This document shows, in pieces, positions 63,938 through 64,000 of a stretch of DNA of 64,000 bases. How positions within the stretch are numbered: position 1 is the first letter of the stretch; every line of letters starts with the position of its first letter. Below the pieces are notes generated by a model. The model made no database searches and was not told the origin of the DNA. It saw only the letters and a list, made by a program, of their open reading frames with translations. The translations under genes and the position numbers were made by a program. Source of the DNA: Cellulophaga sp. F20128 (GTDB lineage Bacteria; Bacteroidota; Bacteroidia; Flavobacteriales; Flavobacteriaceae); contig NZ_JALKBA010000001.1 in NCBI RefSeq assembly GCF_023015805.1, positions 124,001 through 188,000 on the forward strand, written 5' to 3'.

Positions 63938-64000
63938 TTACAGTATGTCTTTCTCCCTTCTTTTTTCCTAATTTTCTCTTAATTACGTTAATAAAAAACT

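Noticed and set aside
1-64000. CRISPR arrays, prophage, insertion sequences, integrases, rRNA or further tRNA genes
   Set aside because: I looked for direct-repeat spacing, transposase or integrase motifs and tRNA folds and found none besides tRNA-Leu.

Overview
The window is AT-rich chromosomal DNA from a member of the Bacteroidota, almost certainly a (probably marine) Flavobacteriaceae. The evidence is: TAnnTTTG-type -7 promoter elements in front of several genes, weak or absent Shine-Dalgarno sequences, a C-terminal type IX secretion sorting domain on a large protease and a similar tail on a DUF1501 protein, an OlsF-type aminolipid acyltransferase, DUF1800/DUF1501 pairs, and flavobacterial orthologues throughout. 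I see no prophage, insertion sequence, CRISPR array, integron or plasmid gene. This is mostly housekeeping chromosome with a few accessory islets.

Layout. 1-7.9 kb: the tail of an alpha/beta hydrolase, tRNA-Leu(CAA), then prs, rplY (L25) and pth, facing a secreted reprolysin-like metalloprotease and a translationally coupled FnIII-type lipoprotein. 7.9-17.1 kb: ribF with an HTTM protein, serS, a TPR protein, a DUF4286 protein, rsmA, mgtE and a YitT-family membrane protein. 17.2-22.9 kb: a run of small accessory genes (PqqB-like metallo-hydrolase lipoprotein, gamma-glutamyltransferase, cupin, D-2-hydroxyacid dehydrogenase, VOC and TM2 proteins) that includes two broken DUF1801 genes. 23-32.3 kb: OlsF-like acyltransferase, aspartate kinase, GNAT acetyltransferase, fbp, a TerB-like protein and mfd. 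32.4-43.5 kb: thioredoxin-like lipid/periplasmic protein, ACT-domain protein, YraN, the first DUF1800-DUF1501 pair, metG, a META lipoprotein, ferritin, a 56-residue Cys-rich protein, a lipocalin-like lipoprotein and an OmpA protein. 43.5-57.8 kb: tex, the second DUF1800-DUF1501 pair on the minus strand, an M28 peptidase, a short SSB, mscL, a dnaE with a fused proofreading exonuclease, a beta-propeller lactonase and a DUF2383 protein. 57.8-64 kb: an unrecognised lipoprotein/membrane-protein pair, rpsP-rimM, a sulfatase, a tRNA1(Val) m6A methyltransferase, a glutaryl-CoA-type acyl-CoA dehydrogenase and a small Cys-rich membrane protein resembling the FeoB-associated family.

Functional themes are translation and its quality control (prs, rplY, pth, serS, metG, rsmA, rpsP-rimM, trmN6, tRNA-Leu), DNA replication and repair (dnaE, mfd, ssb, yraN), export of surface and periplasmic proteins, and envelope lipid chemistry. 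Several start codons are GTG or TTG, and some longer reading frames were shortened using promoter position and family length.

The observations I would follow up first are the orphan lipoprotein/membrane-protein pair at 58.1-59.0 kb, the two independently broken DUF1801 genes, the 12-bp hairpin with U-run one base before the tex start codon, the 5' leader hairpin of rpsP, and the unlisted Cys-rich mini-proteins. I did not find a clearly new multi-gene system.
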